From Pontederia crassipes (Eukaryota > Streptophyta > Magnoliopsida > Commelinales > Pontederiaceae): a stretch of DNA of 64,000 nt. Each line of letters opens with the position of its first letter. The stretch's first letter is position 1. The notes beneath the pieces were generated by a model, which saw only the letters and a list, made by a program, of their open reading frames with translations, was not told the DNA's origin and did no database searches. Made by a program: the position numbers and the translations under genes. The stretch spans positions 23,006,157 to 23,070,156 of the forward strand of contig CM060192.1 in NCBI GenBank assembly GCA_030549335.1. Reading direction: 5' to 3'. Of the stretch, positions 37,404 through 47,770 are shown piece by piece.

Positions 37404-38713
37404 CTATTGATTAATTGGCCAAAAGAGTGCGTACAAAATGTCGTGAGGTGGCTCCGTCCAAAAAATATCCACTTCGACTGAATGGCCTAGATTTGCGAGA
37501 TATGCTGCAGTCTGATTGGATTGTTTATAAATGCATTTGATTACAAAAGTGTTGAGTTGTTCTAAGAGAAGGAAACAACCTATCAGGATGTTGCAGATAT
37601 GCCATAGAGTGTTAGTCTTCCTTGAATTGTGGAGTCGCACTCGATACAAAGGTTGAAAATATTCCTATCAGCGCAGCTCCACAGCCCCATGCCTTAGCCT
37701 CCAGAGCATCGTGAACAATCCTGCTCAGCGTGCCTGCAAAAATAAATGAAGTAGAGTGAGTGCGGATAATGAAACTTGCTCCTCCGCGCTCCCTCGTCCT
37801 CAATAAGGATCCGACAGTGTTCAATTTGAACCACCCTGGAGGCAGGGCTCCCACCTCACCCATATGGGATCCTTGGTGGGGTACCCTCAGGCTGATGGTA
37901 ACTAACATATTCACAACACCTGATCAGGGCCTTTTCGAGCACACTGGTGACCGTGGTTGACTTAGAGTTGAAGTGTAATTAATCATTGTGCATAGACCAA
38001 ATCCCCCAAAGATAGTAAATGATAGTCGAAAGTAGGAAGGCCCTGGAGGGCCACTATAGGTAAGAGCCTTCAGTGAGCCAGCTTCCTAGATGCCATGAGG
38101 GTAGTGAAGAGAAGTTAAAATTGATGGTGAACTATAATTTTTTCCAGAGCAAATAACTGACAGGCACCTGGGCACAAAGTGTACAATTGGTGTTAATAGC
38201 ATGGAAAAAATGACTGATGAAGTAGCGAGTGGGAAGACGATCATGGAGTAATTTTCAAGCAAAGTGGGAAGCCTCGGGGGTGGCCGGCGCACGCCACAAT
38301 ATTTTCCAGTCCGTCCTACCATCACCATGGTAATCATAGTCAGGCGGCGCAATGAATGTGTAAATTGATTTGGCCAAAGCCCGCTAGAGGGCGTCATTGG
38401 ACCATATCCATTGATCATCACAGCAGGTAGATAAATAACTAAAATTCTCTCTACAATGCTCTGTCCAAAAAGCTGATAAATGAATTGAGAATTCCATGAA
38501 CCGTTCAACATTAAAAATTCTACATTCTTATTTGAAAGCTCTAGATTAGTGGAGATAAAGGTGGGCACATGGTTAAGGGGTGTGTGAAAAATCTAGGGAT
38601 CATCCATTATGCTGGCCATTTTACCATCCCCAATTAGCGTAGTCATTCCTAGCTTGATTGAGTCCATACATTTGATTATATGCCTCCAGGACTACGCAGT
38701 ATTCCTAGTGATG
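37404..38713 (-). pseudogene. LINE ORF2: zinc-binding and RNase H part
   Basis: On the minus strand: SIKLGMTTLIGDGKMASIM and WIFHTPLNHVP (the IGdG-W region before zf-RVT), NKNVEFLMLNGSWN, then the RNase H domain with WFKLNTVGSLL (the catalytic Asp position in the family NxDGS is Val) and CIYKQSNQTAAYLANLG near the end. The loss of that Asp plus frameshifts make it non-functional. Confidence 0.8.
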
Positions 38714-38790
38714 GGAGCAGGCAAAGGCGGCGCCTTCACGTGCAGGCACTAAAATTACTTAATATATAGTGATAATCTTCAGACTCAAAC

Positions 38791-38865
38791 ACTCAGTTGC
38801 TCTGCTGGTACTGACGTTAAATTGGAATAAGGCCATCATGGGTTCGAAACCCCTTGCGGCACTTA
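38791..38865 (+). repeat. tRNA-derived SINE-like head
   Basis: ACTCAGTTGCTCTGCTGGTA resembles an RNA polymerase III A box and GGTTCGAAACCC at 38841-38852 is a perfect B box, about 50 bp apart as in tRNA. No full cloverleaf with a matching acceptor stem was found, so this is more like a SINE head than a tRNA gene. Confidence 0.45.
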
Positions 38866-38984
38866 TTTTCCTTCTTGTGAAATTTATTTTTTGTTTCTAT
38901 AAAATTCTTATATACTATTTTTATGGCTAATTTATTCCTGTTGGACAGATTGCAATAGCCTATAAGCCATCACTATATTATTAT

Positions 38985-39045
38985 TATAATACTAGTACTA
39001 GTACTAGTACTAGTACTACTACTACTAATAATAATAATAATACTT
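38985..39045. repeat. (ACTAGT)n/(ACT)n/(AAT)n compound microsatellite
   Basis: TAATACTAGTACTAGTACTA passing into ACT and AAT units. Confidence 0.85.
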
Positions 39046-39544
39046 CTCACTCCATTCCGGACCCGAAATGGAAAATCACTTTCAAGCTGAAACTCCATAC
39101 AGAGCCGGTGGTGAATTAGAGTAGAGCAAGCCCTCGACCTTGGACGTGAATCCGGATCGGATAGGTGCAATAGGTATTAGTTCCCTGTACTCTTGTGTTT
39201 TCTCTTGCTTCAGGTATTCCCCTTGGGGGCTGGAAAAACATAGAGTTCTTATTTAATAAATGAAATAAGAAGTCGCTATTTAGCACTTTTCTACAAAAGA
39301 GATAGGGGTTAGTTATCCATCAGGTTTAAAAATATGTGCCTTCTTTGTCACTTTTTCTTAACAAGTTGGGTATCTGACTCATGAAGCGGTGCTTGATAAG
39401 AACACCACTTCACTCAAACAATATCTGCTTCCTTTAATCTCTTCCCTCCGGGGGGGTCCAATAGCTGACATCTCTCAAACGGCGAGGCCTTCCCTTTCCC
39501 GACCGACAACTTGAGTACAGGAAATATATATAATACTAATACTA

Positions 39545-39547
<3 letters not shown>

Positions 39548-39603
<56 letters not shown>
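39548..39603. repeat. (TTA)n microsatellite
   Basis: About 18 uninterrupted TTA units inside the hAT element. Confidence 0.9.
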
Positions 39604-40209
39604 CATTGCTTCTTTCATTGTTAAGTTTTAGGTTCTCTTTAAATATATTTTGTCAAATTTAATTTTAATATAATAATTTCATTAACATCATTCTATACAA
39701 CTTATATACCATTAATTTAACTTCATATCTTTCATTCAGGTAAAATGTTTGATTATTTATGTATAATTATTTTAGATATATAATTATGTCATTTGTTAAA
39801 GTTGTATTCTATTATTAAAAAGTTGTTTGAAATGAAAACCTCACTAGACCAATTTGTTAAAGGAATCATCACATTTTTATTAAACATAATTAGTTTTAGT
39901 TTTAGTTATTTAAAATGAGATTTCTTGTCTATCATTATAATTTCTAATGACATATGACTTATTGAATATTTATTTTTTTACAAAAAAATTGGTATTTATA
40001 ACTTTTTTAGTTTGCTAATTTAGTTATAAAATATTTTATATATGGATAATTTGGACTAGAGTTTTTTGCTAATTTTTACATTTTATTAAAATAAAATGAA
40101 TTCAAAAACTTGTAATTATAATTTTAAAAATATAAAAATAAAATATTTTATTATATGTTACTTAATGAATCCACTGTCGATTGTCTCTGGCTCCGCCACT
40201 GCGAGCAGG

Positions 40210-41993
40210 TCCTAGGGGTGGATATGAGAGTAGTTTTGAGAAACAAGTTGAGTCCATAAATCAGTGTGTTGGTTGAGAACAGAGAAGATCCTTTTGGCCA
40301 GTAGGGAGGTGCATACATTACGAAGGTTTCGAATACCTAGACCACCATAGTGTTTGTGCTGCTAGATCAGCTTCTAGCTAATGAGGTGCATTCCAGATCA
40401 AGAGCCATTAGGTCCAAAAAAAATGACGCATTTGTTTCTGAAGGCTCTCAATCATCCCCTCGGACGGATAGACATCATGGCGTGATTAGGAATAGAAGCA
40501 AGGACAAAGTTGATAAGAACAATCTTCCCAGCCTGGTTCAAAAATTTTGCCTTCCAGTTGGAAAAGTCTAATATTAAATTTATCTATTAGGGGGTGTGGT
40601 GAAGGGAGGTGAGTCCGCGATCAGATATAGGTACTCCCAAGATATAAGAAGGGAAATGAGCCTAGGTGAATCCCAAGAGAAGCAGCAAGTTGATGTTTAC
40701 ATGTGGGTATGAACCTAGAGGGAAGGTAGACATCAGATTTTGTTAGATTGGAAAGTTGACCGAGATCCATATATCTCAAGGATGGATTTAAGTTTGCGAC
40801 AATTCCTAAGAGTAGCGGCAACACAAATTAGGATATCGTCAGCAAAGAGGAGTGACTAAGGGCAAAGTTGCCAATCTTAAAAGGTTTAATGGTGCCCACG
40901 TGAAACACATCCTTCATAATGGAGGAAAAAAGTTATGAGATAATAATGAAGAGGTAAGGTGATAGTGGATCACCTTGTCGAATTTCGCGATGGTTAAGGA
41001 ATGTGTTCGAGGGAGAACCATTAATGTGGCAGGAAAATATTGGCGAATTAAGGAATGAATGGAGAAGGAAACTACATATAAGAAAAGATATTGATGATGG
41101 CAGCCCAAGATATCTTGTCAGAAGCTTTATCCATATCAAGCTTAATAAGCATTGATTTGGAGCGGCCCCAACCAAGGGAGTGTGCGACCTCTTGTGTAAT
41201 CATAATATTATCTTGGATTGATCTATTTAGAATGAAACAGCTTGGTTTTTATCAATGATCTCATCCAAGGTGGGCTGAAGTCGACTGGAGAGGATCTTGC
41301 CTAGCAAATGATATAGAACATTGCACAAGGCAATGGGTCTGTAGTCATTGATATGAGAGGGGTTAGGTTTCATGGGTATGAACATTGCACAAGAAGTTTT
41401 TTAGGGCTTTAATAATAAGAGGTCCAAGTGATGTAGATAAAAATAAATAGTAAAGCCGTCCGACCCAGGGGCTCTGCCAGACCCAGAGCCTACTTGATTT
41501 CATTGGCCGATACCACGGCAGTAAGGTTAGAATGCTAATGTGATGGAAGCGAGGGAATTGGGGGCCAAAGGGAAGGGTCAATTGCTATGCCAGGATCATT
41601 GGCCCAAAGTTGTTCATAGTGACGGGCAAAGGTATCAAGTATTTGGTTTTGTTAATGAGTGTTTGGCCGTCATTGTTGATGATAGATGTTATTCTATTGG
41701 TGCAGCTACGAATAATGTAGCTTAAGTGAAAGAAAGAGGTACATTTGTCGCCTTCGACGACCCACTTAATTCGCGACTTACTCCACCACTTGAAGTTCAG
41801 CTGGCGGAGTAGGGCGCATGTAGATTATACTGGGTACAAAGCTTAACGAATTCAGCAGGGTTAACACCAGTCAAGGAGTCTTTGCTCTCAAGGAGCTTAA
41901 TGTTAGCTTTGGCTTCCTGAAGACGGCCCTCAAGCTTACCAAGACAGTCACGATTCTAGGTCAGGGTGAGCGACGATCTTATTGAGGGACTTG
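40210..41993 (-). pseudogene. LINE ORF2: reverse transcriptase part
   Basis: On the minus strand: HHLGPLIIKALKNFLC (near 41400), INGSPSNTFLNHREIRQGD then PLSPYLFI (40950-41030), the catalytic box LLFADDILIC (about 40825-40851), DLGQLSNLTKSDVYL, FPFLYLGS (about 40625) and GGLGIRNLRNVCTSLLAKR (about 40300). Motifs are readable but distributed over several frames. Confidence 0.85.
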
Positions 41994-42189
41994 TGATGCA
42001 TACAAAATATAACATATTTTAGTCTATTATTTTAATTAGTATTTGTGTAATTTGATCATGGCAAGCATCATTTTAGATCATTTTTAGTTGTAATTTCATA
42101 TTTATCAATTTTAATTAATAATTCTCTGAATATTTTAATTGTGGATGGATTAATTAAATTTTATTAATTATTTTGCAGGAAAAGTTGAG

Positions 42190-42750
42190 TATATGATTAT
42201 CTAGGGATTATCGGCCGAGATACAATAGATTTATCAAGTTGAATTACTAGCCGCAAATTATTAGCTTATGTTTATCGGCCGCAATTCAAATACAAAGAGA
42301 TTATCGGCCATAAAAAGCATTTAATTCTGTCATACAATGCAAAATCTTTAGGCGCAAAACACACTTGGTTATCATTAGCCGATATTATATCATGATAAAA
42401 TTGTTATCGGCCGAGATACAAATAAGAAGTTTTATCATTGGGCGCAAAACATCATCCTTAACCAAGGGAGATGGAGATTATCGGCCGAGAACTCCAACAA
42501 AATTATTGGGCGCCAAAGATAGAAGTTTTTATCCTTAACCAACATTTATTAAGTATTATCGGCATCCTTGGGCGGCAAATAGTATAGAATCATTGGCGGT
42601 TGAGAATCAAAGAAGATTTTATCACCTGGTGCCAAACAGAGAAGCTTTTATCATTAACCAATGATTAAGTTTATCGGCCGTCAAACTATATCGTCAAAGA
42701 GGATAACTCAAGTTTTATCTCACGTAATCAAATTCGGCCGTACGATGTTC
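42190..42750. repeat. Array of CGGCCG/GGCGC motifs upstream of the LTR TATA box
   Basis: About 13 units alternate between TTATCGGCCGAGATACAA-like and TTGGGCGCAAAAC-like motifs, spaced 25-60 bp (for example 42210, 42268, 42300, 42405, 42435, 42478, 42508, 42672). The array occupies U3 just before the promoter. Confidence 0.75.
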
Positions 42751-42783
42751 ATGACCATGATCAACTTGAAGTCCGTCCGCACC

Positions 42784-42791
42784 TATAAATA
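42784..42791 (+). promoter_or_regulatory. TATA box of the solo LTR
   Basis: TATAAATA followed by GAGGAGG, about 790 bp into the LTR. Confidence 0.6.
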
Positions 42792-43804
42792 GAGGAGGAA
42801 GCCATCGTCCCAACTCGTGCTTTGAAGTTCAGGTTTCTTCCACAGTGGAGTCGTGAGCTCTGCATGCCATGACCGAAAGGAGAGAGGTGCGACGGTTGAA
42901 AGTTGATCGCGACTCCGATCAAGTCCGAGAGGCTACTGATTGTCTGCCCATATTCGAGATCTCTGCTTTGATGTAATTCTTCCAATTTTTATCATTTGTA
43001 TTTTATTATCTCTCCAGAATTTATAGGATGAACTGCATGTTTTTATATCTTTTATTTTAGGAGATTATTAATTAAAGGAAAATTATTTGAATCCTATTTC
43101 ATTTGTTTTAATCTTTCCTGGTCAATTATTAATTGTGCTTAATGCTTTTATGTTAGTTAATTGAATTTTTGAATTAGGCTATACCAGTTTGTGGAGTGTT
43201 TAATTTCAGAATTCATGATGCTAATTTTAATTGATTTTATATGATGTTAATAAATGTCATAAATTTGATAACTAGTGTATGGAGAATCAAGTTTGTGTGG
43301 ACTGTTAATCTATACCAGTTTGTGAAGTGATCAATAGTCCAGGGAATCCAATTTAATGCATTTTAATTTTAATATGATTTGATAGGATGTCAGTTGTGGA
43401 GACTTCAATTCTTATTAAATTAAAATAGTTTTGCATGCTTAGGTTGAGAGATGTCAGTCGTGGAGACCGCTAGTTAATCATGTAAATTACTATTTTAAAG
43501 AAACTCTAATCCATTTTTAAAAATTAAATTTATCTTTTATGATTCAAATATTTATCATCTATTTTCATCCTAAAGCCTAACTTCAACATCATTATCTTAT
43601 CTTATTTTATTTATTTATTTTATAATTACAAAACTTTTCAAAAATCCATGTTTTTTCTCTCTTATTAATTTATAAAATTAGATATTAAATTAATAATATT
43701 CCTCGTGGGTTCGACACTCTTTACTTCTTTTTACTATATTACTTGAGCGACTAGTACACTTGCTAGCGATTTTATTTTGCTATATCATTTTACGCATCAA
43801 CTTG

Positions 43805-44613
43805 ACAATGGCCAGGTTAGGTGGTGTGCTAGGAATCCAATTCCATTCCCTCCAAACAATAGCTGATGGTTCGTCATATGCAAACCAGAATTGCTCGTAT
43901 TTGAAGGTTTTGGGTTTAGTTATTGTGGGGGAAGTATCAAGTAAGAGTGGAGCATGGTTTGAGGCACATCGAGGTAGGGTCTTGAGTTCAAGACTAGGGA
44001 AAGAGGTTATTCAACGGTGATTCACCATGGATCTATCAAGATGACAGAGTATTCGAGCCCTACCACTACGGTTATTACACTAAGTAAATTGGTTACCACT
44101 TAATGGAATGTCGTATAGTGCTTGTTGCACAATCAGGCTAGCAACGGCTCTATAAGATCTAGTTTAACGAAAGCGGGTGCCTCCGCATATAATGAAGGAT
44201 ACAATTAAAATCACCCGAAAAAGCCAAGAAAAAATATCAAGCGAGAAGGACGATAAAAAACCAGAGTTCAGAGCGTAAAGCATGCATGGTGCTAGCATAA
44301 ATATTGGAAATCAGGAAGGAAAAGCCACCGTCAGAGATTACTGCATGCAGAGCCTGATTAGTAGGATAGGAGTTACCTATATGTTTGTTGATTGGCAAGC
44401 AAGTAACATACCTCCGGCCACCCTAGTACTTGCTTGAAAGATGCCGCGCCAACTTCGTCCTAATCTCCTGATAACTACTTCAGAGTTTACATTATTTACA
44501 TGCGATTCTACTAGTATAATGATGCCTGGGTTATGCCTATGAATACAGTCGTTTAATTGATCTCTCACTTTGCTTCTGAGAGCCCCTCTGCAATTCCAAC
44601 TTAGAATTTTCAT
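43805..44613 (-). pseudogene. LINE ORF2: endonuclease part
   Basis: On the minus strand it begins MKILSWNCRGA, the start of plant L1 endonucleases, and continues with IIILVESHVN and, after frameshifts, GDFNCI (about 44200), the phosphodiester-cleaving fold motifs. It stops at the solo LTR and resumes beyond it. Confidence 0.85.
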
Positions 44614-44630
44614 GAGGAAGGAGAGGGGGA

Positions 44631-44654
44631 GGGGGGGGGGGGGGGGGGGGGGGG
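44631..44654. repeat. Uninterrupted 24-base G run
   Basis: 24 G on the plus strand (24 C on the LINE sense strand), at the ORF1/ORF2 junction. Assembly length of such a run is unreliable. Confidence 0.8.
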
Positions 44655-45009
44655 TTGGTCGGGGGAGGATCGCTTTCCATGTCTACTTGTCCTGACCTGT
44701 TTCATCGAAGAGGAAGAGACATTAGTAGTTTTATCGATGGTTATAGTAGCCTTACCCATAGGTAGCACACTTTTGGCCGAAGGCTTTGGGCATAGCAGTG
44801 GTAGGCAGACATCTTCACGATCCTTCCCACATCCCCAGTAATCAGGGGAGGGTGGGTGGTTCGATATCAACTCGAGCATCTCCTCCTCCGAGCTTGAATC
44901 CTCTTGAGGTGAAGGCTGAGCATTCTGAAAACATTCGATGATCGAGCGCACCATAGCTTAGTGCGTGGGTATGTTTGCCTTTAGGCTCATTCCAAATTAG
45001 GGGTCTGCT

Positions 45010-46260
45010 TGCTAGGGGAGACGGAGGGGGTCATTAGGTGTTGTAGAGGGAGGGCGGTGGTGCGTTGTGGTGGGAATGGATGGGGTAGATAATGGAGGAA
45101 ATATGCTTTCGTATGAGTCATTCGGGTCGCATGACAGGGTGTTGGAGCCAGGAGAGGGAAAAATACTATTTACAGTAGGCACGTGGGGCATGAGTACACT
45201 GTCAGTGGATAGACGGAGCTGCAGAGAATCCTGCAAAGAAGTTATGGTGGATATGGCGTAACCCACGGATGCGACAGATGTGTCTAGCTGAGGGGTTATG
45301 ATGGCAACGGAGGAAGTATCCATTAAGGCATAGTGGGTGCCAGTGTTAGCTAGAGGCAGGACAGGAATGACAGATGGAATGGTGGTGGAGAGCGATGAGG
45401 CAGGCATGGTAGTAAGGTTTGAGCTGCCGGTGTCAAGTTGAGGTTCTTTGGGTGGTGCATTGAGATCAGGGAGGGTTTCAGCCGATCTGGGATGTTGAGC
45501 CGGTTCAGTCGATCTAGACTGTTGAACTGGAATGCCATGGCACCGACCTTGGCCGAACATGAGCACATATGACATTCCATCACCGAAGCCTTGGCCCTAT
45601 GACTGACAGCTCTCAAAGCGGTGACCAAGTTGACCACATATGAAACAAAACAGGGGTAATTGCTCATATAAATTTGTTGGAATGAATTGAGTACTATTAG
45701 GATTTTTTATCCAAACTCCCTGTTTCAGCGGATTGGCAAGATTAGCCTCCACACAAACCCTGGCATGACCAGCAAGCAGCTCCTTCTCGTCAATCATGAG
45801 AGGAGTGCCAAATGCACTAGCAATCCATAGGATGGACTTGTGACACATGAACTCAAATAGTAGGCCAGGTATCTAAATCCATGTTGGTGCTGCGGCCAGA
45901 TGGTCCTCCATGGAGCGGAAGTACGATCGTGCCTGGGTGAGGTTTAGGATGAAGCCATGGATGTTCCATGGACTCTTCGAAAGTACTTGCATTCTGTCAG
46001 CATGATAAAAAAAAATGGAAAAGCAAGAAATTGTTACCCATTTTTGTGATTTATAGTTGGTGCTTCAGACTCCACAGGCGTGGGAGTTCCTCGTGCAAGC
46101 GGTCAGTAATGGTCGATGGCCCCAACACACGTCCCATGAGGCTGCAGCGGACGACCTCCTTACGCTCAGCAACATCATCATCCTGAATGGCAACTTCCTT
46201 CGTGATGGCCTCCTTTAGCTATTGGAGTTGTCGAGGAGACATAGTGCAAACTGTGTTGCG
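45010..46260 (-). pseudogene. LINE ORF1 (DUF4283 and CCHC knuckle)
   Basis: On the minus strand: ILNLTQARSYFRSMEDH and TWIQIPGLLFEF (DUF4283 end), HARVCVEANLANPLK, YEQLPLFCFICGQLGHRFESC (the CCHC RNA-binding knuckle; only the first residue differs from the usual YE start), then a Pro/Ser/Thr-rich tail. Split by an in-frame stop after the knuckle and by shifts upstream. It acts as the nucleic-acid chaperone in living LINEs. Confidence 0.8.
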
Positions 46261-46369
46261 CACCACACTCAACCATGATCTCGGTGGCTCAATCAGTCGG
46301 GATGGAGGTGGGAGAGGTGAAGAGTGCCAAGAAAAATCTAGAAGAGAGGGGTTTCTACAGGAAGAGGAG

Positions 46370-46665
46370 AGATGGGCCTGGGGGAGGGAAGGAAAGAAAG
46401 TGGAAGATCTGGACTTGGGGGGTGTGGGGGGGGGGGGGGGGGGGGGGGACGGAGAAGAGGGAAGCTAAAGGGAAAATCTGAACGGGGAAGAAATGAAAGG
46501 CTGAGAAGAGATGGGAGAAAAAGGGGGAAGGAAGGAGGGGACCTGAATTCAGGTGGGGAGGAGACCGGAGGCAAAAGCTCGATAGGAAGAGGGAAGATGG
46601 GGAAAGGGGGGAAGGAAGGAGGGGATCTGAACTCAGGTGGGGGGGGGGGGGGGTGGGGGGGCGCC
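46370..46665. repeat. Purine-rich low-complexity tract at the LINE 5' end
   Basis: Contains G runs at 46426-46448 (23) and 46639-46661 (one interruption), and an ~86-bp duplication with GGGGGAAGGAAGGAGGGGA at about 46525 and 46605. Proline-rich open frames here are artefacts. Confidence 0.7.
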
Positions 46666-46769
46666 AACGGAACCTGCCGATCTCCATCTTCCTAGTCTTC
46701 CTTAGTTCGACTTATATATGTCTTAACAAGGTCTTTGATGCATAGTTATTCAATATAGGGTGACACCTT

Positions 46770-46920
46770 TAAAAGTTTGTTATAAATTTGTTACTAATTT
46801 AATTTATACTTTTATATTATATATGTTAGTAATTAAATATAGCTGACCATATATGTTGCAATGGTAGCAACATATTATATGCCCTATTTAAGAGAAAAGA
46901 ACATATATCTGCTTTCTCTC
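46770..46920. repeat. Right copy of the repeat flanking the LINE
   Basis: Counterpart of 37085-37205. The Pack-MULE begins exactly at its TTTCTCTC end. Confidence 0.5.
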
Positions 46921-47732
46921 GACAACATTAGGGTGAGATCGAAGAAATTGATCACATCCTCAAATCAATGAATCTCAGCCGTTATAACCCCTTGTGCACA
47001 CATTGACGGTCCACATCCCATGAGACTAAATTGAAAAAAAATTGAACTGACACCTGCCCATCTCTCGATTCGATATGCACCTCACTAGGTGAAAGAGAAA
47101 GAAACCGACGTCCCATTTCCTTGCACCATGGCCGAAGCCCGACACCCGATGATCGATGCCCAACAACCGGCAACATCATCTGCTCAAGAGGGAGATCGAC
47201 GAGAGCGGGGGAACCGGGGGCTGGGGCAACGACACTCCACCTGCAGCAGCACTGGATCATCGTCGACCATGATATCCTTCGCCACCGCCATCAAGTCTGG
47301 TCTCCCAATGTCGAGGCCAATGTCGGACTCGTTCCCGTCTTCCCCTCTCTCACCTTCCCCAATCACTATTCCGTCGCCGTCGACCTTTACCCACCTCCAC
47401 TTGAAGAGGGACCACGATTTTAGGATGGAGTCATGAGTTGGATGGCGTTGCATGCGACATCGATGAGGCATGCAACATTGCATATGATGATGGAGACACG
47501 AGCGCCAGGGTGAGGCCAATGCTGCTGGATTCACCAGTGATGAGGACATGCCAGCCCTTGAGGGAATCGAACATGCGTTTGCACTAGGGTAGTTTTTTTG
47601 TCCGGTTCACTTTTTTTTGTTGGAATGACCGGTTCATCTCTTACGAATTTTGGAACATTTATCCGAGCAAAATGGCATTTGGATGGCTGGGATCCATTGA
47701 TTTGAGGATTCTTTGATCTCACCCTAATTTTC
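46921..47732. mobile_element. Small Pack-MULE carrying a reductase gene fragment
   Basis: Terminal inverted repeats: 46921-46980 (GACAACATTAGGGTGAGATC onward) and 47685-47732, whose reverse complement starts GAAAATTAGGGTGAGATC. Both continue through TCCTCAAATCAATG to CAGCC; the left arm has a 9-10 bp insertion. A 9-bp flanking duplication CTTTCTCTC/CTCTCTCTC matches at 8 of 9, but lies in CT-rich DNA. The interior is GC-rich and holds a gene fragment, which fits a Mutator-like element that captured host sequence. Confidence 0.7.
47445..47565 (-). pseudogene. 3-ketodihydrosphingosine reductase-like fragment
   Basis: On the minus strand: LKGWHVLITGESSSIGLTLA, the Rossmann NAD(P)H-binding start of a short-chain dehydrogenase (family LKGRHVLITGGSSGIGLALA), then in another frame ARVSI and ACNAIQL, matching the GARVSI and EARNAIQLAT segment of TSC10/KDSR. 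KDSR acts in sphingolipid synthesis at the endoplasmic reticulum. Only about 40-45 residues are present, with a frameshift and GIG changed to SIG; the rest of the gene is absent. Another short-chain dehydrogenase source is possible. Confidence 0.55.

Positions 47733-47741
<9 letters not shown>

Positions 47742-47770
<29 letters not shown>

Larger units (their letters stand above)
38722..40201. mobile_element. Non-autonomous hAT element inside the LINE
   Basis: Left end CAAAGGCGGCGCC and the reverse complement of the right end CAGTGGCGGAGCC agree at 10 of 13 bases and have the CAGTGGCGG-type start of hAT elements. An 8-bp target duplication GGAGCAGG/CGAGCAGG (38714-38721, 40202-40209) matches at 7 of 8. 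LINE coding sequence continues across when the 1480 bp are removed. The interior is non-coding and holds a tRNA-like promoter, microsatellites and a block of different composition. Confidence 0.75.
41994..43799. mobile_element. Solo LTR of an Athila/Tat-type Ty3 element, in the LINE
   Basis: 1806 bp bounded by TGATGC and GCATCA and flanked by a perfect 5-bp duplication ACTTG (41989-41993, 43800-43804). In plus orientation it has a TATAAATA box (42784-42791) and near its end GTGGGTTCGACACTC followed by GTACACTTGCTAGCG, a signature seen before the right end of Athila/Tat LTRs. A CGGCCG-motif array precedes the TATA box. No internal region or second LTR remains, as after unequal recombination. 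Confidence 0.85.
37372..46695 (-). mobile_element. L1-type LINE with RNase H, dead, minus strand
   Basis: Read from right to left it has a pyrimidine-rich 5' end (46695-46300), ORF1 with a CCHC knuckle, an AP-type endonuclease, a reverse transcriptase, a zf-RVT region and an RNase H domain. An A-rich end corresponds to CTTTTTTT near 37374. All frames carry stops or shifts. Two later insertions split it: a hAT element (38722-40201) and a solo LTR (41994-43799). Removing each insertion plus one duplication restores continuous LINE sequence. Confidence 0.85.

Noticed and set aside
38791-38865. tRNA gene
   Set aside because: A good B box is present but no acceptor stem or anticodon arm could be paired; treated as a SINE-like head.
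46187-46695. Gly/Arg- and Pro-rich open frames on both strands
   Set aside because: They come from purine-rich low-complexity DNA at the LINE 5' end.
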